A stretch of 64,000 bases of DNA from Chelativorans xinjiangensis (GTDB lineage Bacteria > Pseudomonadota > Alphaproteobacteria > Rhizobiales > Rhizobiaceae): the NCBI RefSeq assembly GCF_009812055.1, contig NZ_WQNH01000003.1:62001-126000 (forward strand). The letters run 5' to 3'. The notes below the pieces were generated by a model that was given only the letters and a program-made list of their open reading frames with translations, was not told the DNA's origin and made no database searches. This document shows, piece by piece, positions 43,241 through 51,207 of the stretch. A program made the position numbers and the translations under genes. Every line of letters begins with the position of its first letter. The first letter of the stretch is position 1.

Positions 43241-44011
43241 TCATCCTCTCCTTCCCCGGTCGCGCATTGCAGCGCCCGAGCCGAAGCCTGCCACGCCCTG
43301 CGGGGTCAGCACCGGCACCAGCGCGCGGCGTGAGCGGCGCGCCATGGCCGGCAGGCCCTGGTAGAGGCGCTTTTCCGCCTCCACCACCAGGACGCCGGCA
43401 AAGAGCGGCCAGAAGCGCTGGCCGGCGCGCTCCAGCCAGCCGTGCAGGCGCATTAGCCAGCGCCGCCGTGCCGGCGGAAAGTGCAGCGTATCGGCCCAGG
43501 CACCGGGGGTGAAGTTGGCTCCGCGCAGCGCCTCCACGAGCTGGGCACGCGAATAGGGCCGGCCCGTACCGAAGGGTGTGTGCTCGAAACGGGCCCACAG
43601 ACCGCGCCTGTTGGGCACGACGATGACGAGGCGGCCGCCCGGCGCCAGAACGCGCCATATCTCCATGAGCGTCTGCTCCGGATTTTCCGCGTGCTCCAGC
43701 GCATGGACGAGAAGTATGCGGTCCACCGAAGAATCGGACAGCGGCAGCTCTTCCTCGAAGACGAGCGCGGTGGCCGACGGCTTGCCGGATGGCCAACGCA
43801 CGGCGCCCTGGCGTGCCGGCATGAAGGCGAAGACGCGTTCGGCGTCGGACCCGAAGCGGTCGAGCCAGGGCACGGTGTAGCCGAGGCCGACGAGCCGCTC
43901 TTCCGGCAGCTTGGCCCAGATCGAGGAAAGCGCCATGGCGATGGACCGCTCCGCCAGCCGCCCGAGCAGGCTGGCATAGAAAGCTCTGAGATCGACGATG
44001 TCCGCGTTCAT
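43241..44011 (-). CDS. SAM-dependent methyltransferase (type 11)
   Basis: A 256-residue class I methyltransferase: the post-I region LSDSSVDRILLVHALEHAEN, followed by EIWRVLAPGGRLVIVVPNRRG. The SAM-binding glycine motif is weak or absent; the N-terminal part (AALSSIWAKLP-like) is the alphaproteobacterial form found next to gloB. The start ATG 44011 (MNADIVDLRAFY) is preferred; a GTG at 44074 would overlap the gloB leader. It is divergent from gloB with about 100 bp between. The target is unknown. Confidence 0.85.
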   Translation of the reverse strand: MNADIVDLRAFYASLLGRLAERSIAMALSSIWAKLPEERLVGLGYTVPWLDRFGSDAERVFAFMPARQGAVRWPSGKPSATALVFEEELPLSDSSVDRILLVHALEHAENPEQTLMEIWRVLAPGGRLVIVVPNRRGLWARFEHTPFGTGRPYSRAQLVEALRGANFTPGAWADTLHFPPARRRWLMRLHGWLERAGQRFWPLFAGVLVVEAEKRLYQGLPAMARRSRRALVPVLTPQGVAGFGSGAAMRDRGRRG

Positions 44012-44112
44012 GGAAAAGACGGTAAGCATCACCGATGGCGACCGCAAGGTGCCTTGTCGCGGGTGACAAACCACCTTCGCCGCCCTATCGTCCGGTTTAC
44101 GGAGGCCTTTTC

Positions 44113-44880
44113 ATGACACTCGAAATCGAACAGTTCATGTGCCGCAGCGACAACTTCGGCATCCTCGCCCACGATAGCGAGACCGGCGAGACGGCGCTGA
44201 TCGACGCGCCGGAGGAGCGGCCGATCCTCGAAGCGGTCGAGCGCACGGGCTGGGCGCCCACCATGATCCTGACCACCCATCACCACGGCGACCACGTGGC
44301 CGCCAACCTGGCGCTGAAGGAGCGCTTCAAGCTCGCCATCGTCGGGCCGGCGGCGGAGGCCGACAAGATCCCCGGCATCGACCGGCGGGTGAAGGAGGGC
44401 GACACGGTGCGCGTCGGCCGGCAGGAGGCGCGGGTGATCGAGACGCCGGGGCATACCGCCGGCCACATCTCCTATCACTTCGCCGATGCCGGCATCGGCT
44501 TTACCGCCGACACACTGTTCGCGCTCGGCTGCGGGCGGCTGTTCGAGGCCAAACCGCCGGTGATGCTGAACTCGCTGAAGAAGCTCGCGGCGCTGCCGCT
44601 CGAAACGGTGATCTATTGCGGGCACGAATACACGAAGGCCAACGCGCGCTTCGCGCTGACGGTCGATCCCACCAACTCGGCGCTGAAGGAGCGGGCGAAG
44701 CACATCGAGACACTGAGGAGCGAGGGCAAGCCGACGCTGCCGACCACATTGGCGGAGGAGATGGCTACCAACCCCTTCCTGCGCTGGCACGACCCGGTGA
44801 TCCGCCGCAATCTCGGCATGGAAGGGGCTTCGGACGAGGCGGTATTCGCGGAAATCCGCAAGCGCAAGGACATCTTTTAA
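44113..44880 (+). CDS. gloB: Hydroxyacylglutathione hydrolase (glyoxalase II)
   Basis: A 255-residue metallo-beta-lactamase-fold enzyme with the metal motif THHHGDHVAAN near residue 56, ETPGHTAGHISYHF, the TLFALGCGRLFE segment and the C-terminal GHEYTKANARFAL. It hydrolyses S-lactoylglutathione to lactate and glutathione. ATG 44113 (MTLEIEQFMCRSDN) is chosen as the family start; an in-frame ATG at 44035 overlaps the divergent gene. Confidence 0.95.
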   Translation: MTLEIEQFMCRSDNFGILAHDSETGETALIDAPEERPILEAVERTGWAPTMILTTHHHGDHVAANLALKERFKLAIVGPAAEADKIPGIDRRVKEGDTVRVGRQEARVIETPGHTAGHISYHFADAGIGFTADTLFALGCGRLFEAKPPVMLNSLKKLAALPLETVIYCGHEYTKANARFALTVDPTNSALKERAKHIETLRSEGKPTLPTTLAEEMATNPFLRWHDPVIRRNLGMEGASDEAVFAEIRKRKDIF

Positions 44881-44919
44881 ACGCGTTCGGGCCGGGGATA
44901 CAGCCGGCATCCCCGAGTT

Positions 44920-45609
44920 CTACGATTCCCTGATCGCGTATCCCGCGCCGCGTATCGTGCGGATGACGTCGGGCATACGGCCCTGGTTCACCGCCTTGCG
45001 CAGGCGCCCGACATGCACGTCGACGGTGCGCTCGTCGATATAGATCGTCTCGCCCCACACATTGTCGAGAAGCTGGCTGCGCGAGAAGACGCGGCCAGGG
45101 TGCTGCATCATGAATTCCAGGAGGCGGAATTCGGTCGGCCCGAGGCGGATTTCGTTCTTGCGGCGGTAGACGCGGTGGGCCTCGCGGTCGAGCACGATGT
45201 CGCCCACCTTGAGCACCGTCGACAGCACTTCCGGCTTGGCACGCCGCAGCAGCGCCCGCACCCGGGCGACGAACTCGGGCGTCGAGAACGGTTTGACGAG
45301 ATAGTCATCCGCGCCGGTGGAAAGTCCGCGCACGCGGTCGGTTTCCTCGCCGCGCGCTGTCAGCATGATGATGGGCAGACGCTCCGTTTCGGCCCGCATC
45401 CTGAGCCGCCGGCACAGTTCGATGCCGGAGATGGCCGGCACCATCCAGTCGAGCACGAGGAGGTCGGGCACGTTTTCCTGCAGCCGCATCTCCGCCTCAT
45501 CGCCGCGGTTGACCACCTCGACCTGGTAGCCCTCGGCCTCGAGGTTGTAACGCAGCAGCACGCAAAGCGGCTCGTCGTCCTCCACCACCATGATTTTCGG
45601 AGCGATCAT
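44920..45609 (-). CDS. phoB: Phosphate regulon response regulator PhoB
   Basis: 229 residues: a receiver domain (phospho-acceptor Asp in LLVLDWMVPAISGIE near residue 53) and an OmpR-type winged helix with GPTEFRLLEFMMQHPGRVFS and ERTVDVHVGRLRKAV. It activates Pho-box promoters under phosphate limitation. ATG 45609 is preferred over a GTG two codons upstream. It is the last gene of the pst operon, 20 bp after phoU. No phoR is present next to it. Confidence 0.95.
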   Translation of the reverse strand: MIAPKIMVVEDDEPLCVLLRYNLEAEGYQVEVVNRGDEAEMRLQENVPDLLVLDWMVPAISGIELCRRLRMRAETERLPIIMLTARGEETDRVRGLSTGADDYLVKPFSTPEFVARVRALLRRAKPEVLSTVLKVGDIVLDREAHRVYRRKNEIRLGPTEFRLLEFMMQHPGRVFSRSQLLDNVWGETIYIDERTVDVHVGRLRKAVNQGRMPDVIRTIRGAGYAIRES

Positions 45610-45628
45610 GCGCACGCCCTCTGTCCGC

Positions 45629-46333
45629 CTACGATTCGGCCGTCATCTGCGTCTCGTCCAGCTTTGGCCGCTGCACGGGAAGCTGTTCGCCGGTCAGGAT
45701 ATAATAGGCGTTTTCGGCGATGTTGGTCACGTGATCGCCCACCCGTTCCAGGTTCTTGGCGCAGAACAGGAGATGCGTGCAGGCAGTGATGTTGCGCGGG
45801 TCTTCCATCATGTAGGTGAGAAGCTCGCGGAACACCGATGTGTAGTGGATGTCGATCTTCTCGTCCTCGTCGCGCAGCGCCATAAGGTCGGCCGCCTTGC
45901 GCGCCACGTAGCGGTCGACCACCGCGTTGACCTGGGCAAGCACCATCGACGCCATGGTGTCGATCGAGTGCGACAGCTTGCGCGGCGTTGCACTCTGGCC
46001 GACCGCGCCGACGCGCTTGGCGATATTCTTTGCCAGATCGCCGATGCGCTCCAGATCGGAGGCCATGCGGATGGCGCCAACGACGGCGCGCAGGTCCTGC
46101 GCCATCGGCTGGCGCTTGGCGATCAGCGTGATGGCCCGTTCATCGAGCTCGGTCTGTTTGGCGTCCATGATGGTGTCGTCGGAGACGACGCGCTGCGCCA
46201 GCGCGTTGTCGGACGTGAGCAGCGCCCGGGTCGCCGCCTGGGTCATCGAGCCAGCCAATTCGCCCATGTCGCGCAAGAGCCGGTCGATATGCTCAAGGTC
46301 TTCGTCAAAGGAAGCGACGATGTGCTCGGCCAT
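45629..46333 (-). CDS. phoU: Phosphate transport regulator PhoU
   Basis: A 234-residue all-helical protein with duplicated PhoU domains; the metal-binding helices carry ASDLERIGDLAKNIAKR and KNLERVGDHVTNIAEN. It links the Pst transporter to PhoR/PhoB signalling and represses the Pho regulon when phosphate is ample. It is located between pstB and phoB. Confidence 0.96.
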   Translation of the reverse strand: MAEHIVASFDEDLEHIDRLLRDMGELAGSMTQAATRALLTSDNALAQRVVSDDTIMDAKQTELDERAITLIAKRQPMAQDLRAVVGAIRMASDLERIGDLAKNIAKRVGAVGQSATPRKLSHSIDTMASMVLAQVNAVVDRYVARKAADLMALRDEDEKIDIHYTSVFRELLTYMMEDPRNITACTHLLFCAKNLERVGDHVTNIAENAYYILTGEQLPVQRPKLDETQMTAES

Positions 46334-46372
46334 GGAAACTGCTCCTTCTGATGCGGCGGCGCGGACGATCGA

Positions 46373-47188
46373 TCAGCCGAAACGGCCGGTGATGTAGTCC
46401 TGGGTGCGCTTGTCTTCCGGGTTGGTGAACATCTTGTCGGTCGGCCCTTCTTCCACCAGGTTGCCGAGGTGGAACATCGCCGTGCGCTGCGACACGCGCG
46501 CCGCCTGCTGCATGGAGTGGGTGACGATGACGATAGTGTAGTTCTCGCGCAATTCGTCGATCAATTCTTCCACGCGTGCCGTAGCGATCGGATCGAGCGC
46601 CGAGCATGGCTCGTCCATGAGGATGACCTCCGGCGAGACGGCGATGGCGCGGGCGATGCACAGGCGCTGCTGCTGGCCGCCGGAAAGCCCGGTGCCGGGC
46701 TCATGCAGCCGATCCTTCACCTCGTTGAAGAGGCCGGCCTTCTGCAGGCTGGTCTCGACGATGCCGTCGAGATCGCCCTTGGCCGAGGCGAGGCCGTGGA
46801 TGCGCGGCCCATAGGCGATGTTCTCGTAGATCGACTTTGGAAACGGGTTCGGCTTCTGGAACACCATGCCGACACGGGCTCTGAGCTCCACGACGTCGAT
46901 GCGCGGATTGTAGATGTCCTCGCCGTCGAGCGTGATCTCACCTTTTACGCTGCAGATGTCGATCGTGTCATTCATACGATTGAGACAGCGCAGAAAGGTG
47001 GACTTGCCGCAGCCCGAAGGGCCGATCAGGGCCGTCACCTGGTTCTCTCTGACATCGAGACTGACGTCGAACAATGCCTGCTTCTCGCCGTAGAAGACGT
47101 TGACCTTGTTGCCCCGCATCTTCACGGCATTGCTCTCCGGCGCGCCTTCCAGCGCGGTCTCGACGGCTGCATCTGTCAGCATGTTCAT
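46373..47188 (-). CDS. pstB: Phosphate ABC transporter ATP-binding protein
   Basis: 271 residues with Walker [10 protein letters not shown], signature LSGGQQQRL, Walker [13 protein letters not shown] and H-loop [18 protein letters not shown], characteristic of PstB. The start is uncertain among ATG 47203 (TAATG overlap with pstA), 47188 and 47182; 47188 gives the usual length. It energises high-affinity phosphate uptake. Confidence 0.95.
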   Translation of the reverse strand: MNMLTDAAVETALEGAPESNAVKMRGNKVNVFYGEKQALFDVSLDVRENQVTALIGPSGCGKSTFLRCLNRMNDTIDICSVKGEITLDGEDIYNPRIDVVELRARVGMVFQKPNPFPKSIYENIAYGPRIHGLASAKGDLDGIVETSLQKAGLFNEVKDRLHEPGTGLSGGQQQRLCIARAIAVSPEVILMDEPCSALDPIATARVEELIDELRENYTIVIVTHSMQQAARVSQRTAMFHLGNLVEEGPTDKMFTNPEDKRTQDYITGRFG

Positions 47189-47202
47189 ATCCCTCAACTC
47201 CA

Positions 47203-48489
47203 TTACCAGCGACGCTCGAACCGTTGCCGGAGGTAGATGGCCAGCGCGTTCATGAAAATCAGGAAGCCCAAAAGCACGAGGATGGCGGCGGAGGTACGCG
47301 AGACGAAGCCGCGTTCCGGGCTGTCCGCCCAAATGAAGATCTGAGTCGGTAAGGCGGTGGCCGGATCCATGATACCACCGGGCGGCGAGGTCAGAAAGGC
47401 GTTCATGCCGATCAGCAGCAGCGGCGCCGTCTCGCCCAGCGCCTGCGCCAGGCCGATGATCGTGCCCGTCAGGATACCGGGGATCGCGAGCGGCAGCACG
47501 TGATGCAGAATCACCTCATGCTTGGACGCGCCGATGCCGAGCGCCGCCTCGCGGATCGAGGGCGGGATCGACTTGAGCGCGACGCGCGTGACGATGATGA
47601 TCGTGGGCAGCGTCATCAGCGAAAGCACGAGCCCGCCCACCAGCGGCGCTGACCTTGGAAGGCCGAAGACCTGGATGAAGACGGCGAGGCCCAGGAGGCC
47701 GAAGACGATCGACGGCACGGCCGCCAGATTGTTGATGTTCACCTCCACGAGGTCCGTCCAGCGGTTCTTGGGTGCGAACTCCTCGAGGTAGATCGCCGCG
47801 GCTATGCCGACCGGGAAGGAGATCAGGAAGCACACGAGAAGCGCATAGAAGGAGCCTGCGATCGCGCCGGCCAGTCCCGCCAGCTCCGGAAAGCGGCTGT
47901 CCGAGTTGACGAACAGCCCCCAGTTGAACGGCGTCGAGACCAGGCCGCGCTCCTCCAGCGTCTCGAACAAGGCGATCTGCTCGTTTGAGACCCTGCGGCG
48001 CTCTTCCGGCAGGTCGCGGTTGATCACGCCCTTGTTGAGCTGGTCGTAGGGATCGGACGCGGGAACCTCCAGGGTGAACGACTGCCCCGCGACTTCGGGA
48101 TGCGCAGTCACATAGTTGCGCACGATGTTGACCGCGCCGTCGGACAGGATGCCCGACGCAGTGCGCAATTCACGCGGATCGTCGATTTCCGGGAACAGCT
48201 GCTGGACCGCGTTGGACACCACGGCGCGGAAATTGCCCGATGCCGGGTCGTCCGCCGGCACGTTCTCGGGGTCGGCCGTGAACTCTACCGCGATCTCGGT
48301 CTGCACGAAGGCGGTGTGGCCGGTGACGATGAGCGAGGCGATCAGCACGCCGAGCAGGCCGATCGCCGTCAGGATCGAGATCAGCCCGTAGAGGCGCAGG
48401 CGCCGATCGGCGGCATAGCGCCGCTTGCGTATGGCCGTGGCTTCCGGCGAGGACCAATCGAACGGTTTGGGAGCAGTCGTCTCGGACAT
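47203..48489 (-). CDS. pstA: Phosphate ABC transporter permease PstA
   Basis: A 428-residue permease, longer than enterobacterial PstA because of a large periplasmic insertion (about residues 60-200) after the first membrane helix, a form common in Rhizobiales. The C-terminal half has the BPD_transp_1 fold with the EAA-like loop [21 protein letters not shown]. It pairs with PstC. The start lies 4 bp after the pstC stop. Confidence 0.94.
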   Translation of the reverse strand: MSETTAPKPFDWSSPEATAIRKRRYAADRRLRLYGLISILTAIGLLGVLIASLIVTGHTAFVQTEIAVEFTADPENVPADDPASGNFRAVVSNAVQQLFPEIDDPRELRTASGILSDGAVNIVRNYVTAHPEVAGQSFTLEVPASDPYDQLNKGVINRDLPEERRRVSNEQIALFETLEERGLVSTPFNWGLFVNSDSRFPELAGLAGAIAGSFYALLVCFLISFPVGIAAAIYLEEFAPKNRWTDLVEVNINNLAAVPSIVFGLLGLAVFIQVFGLPRSAPLVGGLVLSLMTLPTIIIVTRVALKSIPPSIREAALGIGASKHEVILHHVLPLAIPGILTGTIIGLAQALGETAPLLLIGMNAFLTSPPGGIMDPATALPTQIFIWADSPERGFVSRTSAAILVLLGFLIFMNALAIYLRQRFERRW

Positions 48490-48493
48490 GGAT

Positions 48494-49885
48494 CTACTCG
48501 TATCTCTCGCGGTAGCGGCGCACGATCCTGAGCGCCAGCACGTTCAGGCAAAGCGTGACGACGAAGAGGACAAGCCCAAGCGCGAACGCCGAAAGTGTCT
48601 TCGGGTTGTCGAAGGCCGTATCGCCGATCAGAAGCGTGACGATCTGCACCGTCACCGTCGTTACGCCGTTCAGCGGGTTCGCTGTCAGCGTCGCCGTGAG
48701 CCCGGCCGCCATGACGACGATCATCGTCTCGCCGATGGCGCGGCTGGCGGCAAGGAGGACGCCGCCGACGATGCCGGGAAGTGCGGCGGGAAGCAGCACT
48801 CGGGTGATCGTCTCCGCGCGCGTCGCTCCCATGGCGAAGGAGCCGTCGCGCATCGACTGCGGCACCGCGCGCAACGCGTCATCGGACAGCGAGGAGATGA
48901 ACGGGATGATCATGATGCCCATTACGGCGCCGGCGGCCAGCGCGCTGTTGGGAGATATCCCGATGCCCATGAGGCCGCCGGCCTGGCGGATTGCCGGCGC
49001 GACGGTGAGAACGGCGAAGAAGCCGTAGACGACGGTGGGCACGCCGGCGAGGATTTCCAGGATGGGCTTGACGATGCCGCGAATGCGGTCGTCGGCGAAC
49101 TCGACGAGGTAGACGGCCGAGAACAGGCCGATAGGAACGGCGACGACAAGCGCTATGGTGGCGATCAGCAATGTGCCGGTGAAAACAGGCACGGCCCCGA
49201 AGGCGCCCGTTCCGGCAACCTGATCCTCGCGGATGGCGATCTGCGGTTCCCAATTGAGCCCGAAGAAGAATTCCTGCGGCGGCACGAGCCGGAAGAACTG
49301 TATTGCCTCGTAGGTCAGCGACACGATGATGCCGATGGTTACCAGGATCGCCGCCACCGCCGACAGGATCATCACGATATCGAGCGTGCGCTCGAAGCTC
49401 TGCCGGGCGCGAAAGCGTGGCGCCATGCGTGCGCGTGTGATGTACAGCGCGAGCGCGGCCACGGCCAGCGCGACCACGACCATCGCCCACTGCGCGATCA
49501 TCTGCCAGCTCTGGTAGCGCTCGGCAGCGGCAATGACTTCCGGCGACGGCTCGCTGAAGACACGGCCGGAAGCGACGTTCTTGATCTCGCTGAGATAAAG
49601 AGACAGGCGCGATGCCGAAGCGCCCTCCGTAAGGCTGGCCGGCAGCGAGGCCAGAAGCAGTCGGTCTATGATGCTGCCCTGGAAGAGAAGCCACAGGAGG
49701 ACGAGGACGAGTGCGGGAAGCCCCACCCACACGGCCGCGAATGCGCCGTGGTAGATCGGGCGGGAATGAACGTCCGCCCCCTGCTCGGCGACAAACCGGT
49801 TCGCCGTCGTCCGCCCGACATAGAAGGCGATGAACGACAGGGCCAGAATTGCGAGAAACAGATATCCGGTCACGGCTGCCTGCAT
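48494..49885 (-). CDS. pstC: Phosphate ABC transporter permease PstC
   Basis: 463 residues. An N-terminal hydrophobic region with an extra helix pair and periplasmic insertion precedes the transport domain, which has IPFISSLSDDALRAVPQSMR and the EAA-like loop GSFAMGATRAETITRVLLPA. It forms the channel with PstA. The start ATG 49885 (MQAAVTGYLFLAIL) is chosen; a TTG at 49942 would add 19 residues. The gap to pstS is 72 bp. Confidence 0.93.
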   Translation of the reverse strand: MQAAVTGYLFLAILALSFIAFYVGRTTANRFVAEQGADVHSRPIYHGAFAAVWVGLPALVLVLLWLLFQGSIIDRLLLASLPASLTEGASASRLSLYLSEIKNVASGRVFSEPSPEVIAAAERYQSWQMIAQWAMVVVALAVAALALYITRARMAPRFRARQSFERTLDIVMILSAVAAILVTIGIIVSLTYEAIQFFRLVPPQEFFFGLNWEPQIAIREDQVAGTGAFGAVPVFTGTLLIATIALVVAVPIGLFSAVYLVEFADDRIRGIVKPILEILAGVPTVVYGFFAVLTVAPAIRQAGGLMGIGISPNSALAAGAVMGIMIIPFISSLSDDALRAVPQSMRDGSFAMGATRAETITRVLLPAALPGIVGGVLLAASRAIGETMIVVMAAGLTATLTANPLNGVTTVTVQIVTLLIGDTAFDNPKTLSAFALGLVLFVVTLCLNVLALRIVRRYRERYE

Positions 49886-49957
49886 CCATTTCGGCTGCGT
49901 TGAAGAGGGTTCGCGCCGCGCGGGGCTCTCCGCGCGGCGCAAGACTAGTACAAGGCG

Positions 49958-50992
49958 TTACTGGGTATAGCGCGTGAAGCTGTCACCCGCGACCGCAGCG
50001 TTGCGGATTTCCTCACGCTGCTCGTCGGAGAGCGGGATGAGACCACGCTCCTCGAGATAACCGCCGGGACCCATCGATTCCTCGGAGACGTACTCGGCGA
50101 CGAACTCCTGAAGGCCGGGAATGACGCCGCGATGCGCGTTCTTGACATAGAAGAACAGCGGACGGGCGACCGTGTAGCTTTCGTCGGCGATGGTCTCAGG
50201 CGACGGCTTGACGCCTTCCACCGCAACCGCCTTCAGCGTGTCCTGGTTCTCGTAGAGGAAGGAATAGCCGAAGATGCCGAGCGCATTGGCGTCCGCCTGA
50301 AGACGCTGCACGATCAGGTTGTCGTTCTCGCCGGCCTCGACGAAGGGGCCGTCCGTGCGCATGCGCTGGCAGACCTCGTCCTTGCGGTCGTCCTCGAGCG
50401 CCTCGACCGCCGGAAACGCTCCGCAGCCCTCTTCCATGACCAGCTCAACGAAAGCGTCGCGCGTGCCGGAGGTGGGGGGAGGTCCAAAGACGGTGATTTC
50501 CGCGTCGGGCAACGAAGGATCGATCTCGTTCCACCGCTTGTACGGGTTGGCAACCACCTCACCGTCGACCTCCACCTCGGCGGCCAGCGCCTGGAAGATC
50601 TGCGCCTTGGTCAGGTCGATCTCGGGGCCGTCGACCGAATGGGCGATCGACAGGCCGTCGGAGCCGATCTGGACTTCCGAGATGCTGTCCACGCCGTTCT
50701 CGACGCAGAGCTTGTACTCGCTCTCCTTCATGGCCCGCGAGGCGCCGGTGATGTCCGGATGGTCGACGCCGACGCCGCCGCAGAAGATCTGCATGCCGCC
50801 GCCCGTGCCGGTCGACTCTGTCACCGGAGCCGCGAAATCGGTGGTGTTACCGAACTCCTCGGCCACGGCCTGTGTGTAGGGAAAGACCGTCGAGGAGCCG
50901 ACGATACGAATCTGGTCGCGCGCCGCGGCGGCGCCGACAGACAACGACGCGGCAATTGCCGTCGCCGATGCCGTAAGGATGAGTTTCTTCAT
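49958..50992 (-). CDS. pstS: Phosphate ABC transporter substrate-binding protein
   Basis: A 344-residue periplasmic protein with signal peptide (ILTASATAIAASLSVGAAAA) and PstS phosphate-binding motifs: GSSTVFPYTQAVAEEF, ESTGTGGGMQIFCGG and PTSGTRDAFVEL. Start ATG 50992 after GGAGTAGCCC. First gene of pstSCAB-phoUB; a Pho box is 77-95 bp upstream, so PhoB should induce it on phosphate starvation. Confidence 0.96.
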   Translation of the reverse strand: MKKLILTASATAIAASLSVGAAAARDQIRIVGSSTVFPYTQAVAEEFGNTTDFAAPVTESTGTGGGMQIFCGGVGVDHPDITGASRAMKESEYKLCVENGVDSISEVQIGSDGLSIAHSVDGPEIDLTKAQIFQALAAEVEVDGEVVANPYKRWNEIDPSLPDAEITVFGPPPTSGTRDAFVELVMEEGCGAFPAVEALEDDRKDEVCQRMRTDGPFVEAGENDNLIVQRLQADANALGIFGYSFLYENQDTLKAVAVEGVKPSPETIADESYTVARPLFFYVKNAHRGVIPGLQEFVAEYVSEESMGPGGYLEERGLIPLSDEQREEIRNAAVAGDSFTRYTQ

Positions 50993-51068
50993 GAGGGCTA
51001 CTCCCTGTTCGGAATTCGACGTGACACCATTTCTTTTTAGGGCGTCGGGGAGTCGCATAAAGGCACTA

Positions 51069-51087
51069 TGTAACAGTTGGATGACAG
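51069..51087 (-). promoter_or_regulatory. Pho box upstream of pstS
   Basis: On the minus strand, CTGTCATCCAACTGTTACA matches the PhoB site: two 7-bp direct half-sites CTGTCAT and CTGTTAC separated by 4 bp. It is placed correctly to activate the pst operon. Confidence 0.9.
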
Positions 51088-51207
51088 TTCCGTGTCAGTG
51101 CCGTAAAGATAGACAGATGCACGCGTTGCGGGTTCCGGGAAAGCCATTTCTCAACCATTGAGGACCACGTTGCCGGCGCAGGTGCCGCCTGTTTCCGCCC
51201 GCCGGGC

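Noticed and set aside
44894..44914. Hairpin GGGGAT/ATCCCC between gloB and phoB as a terminator
   Set aside because: The stem is only 6 bp with a 9-nt loop and no T-run on either strand, so it is not convincing.
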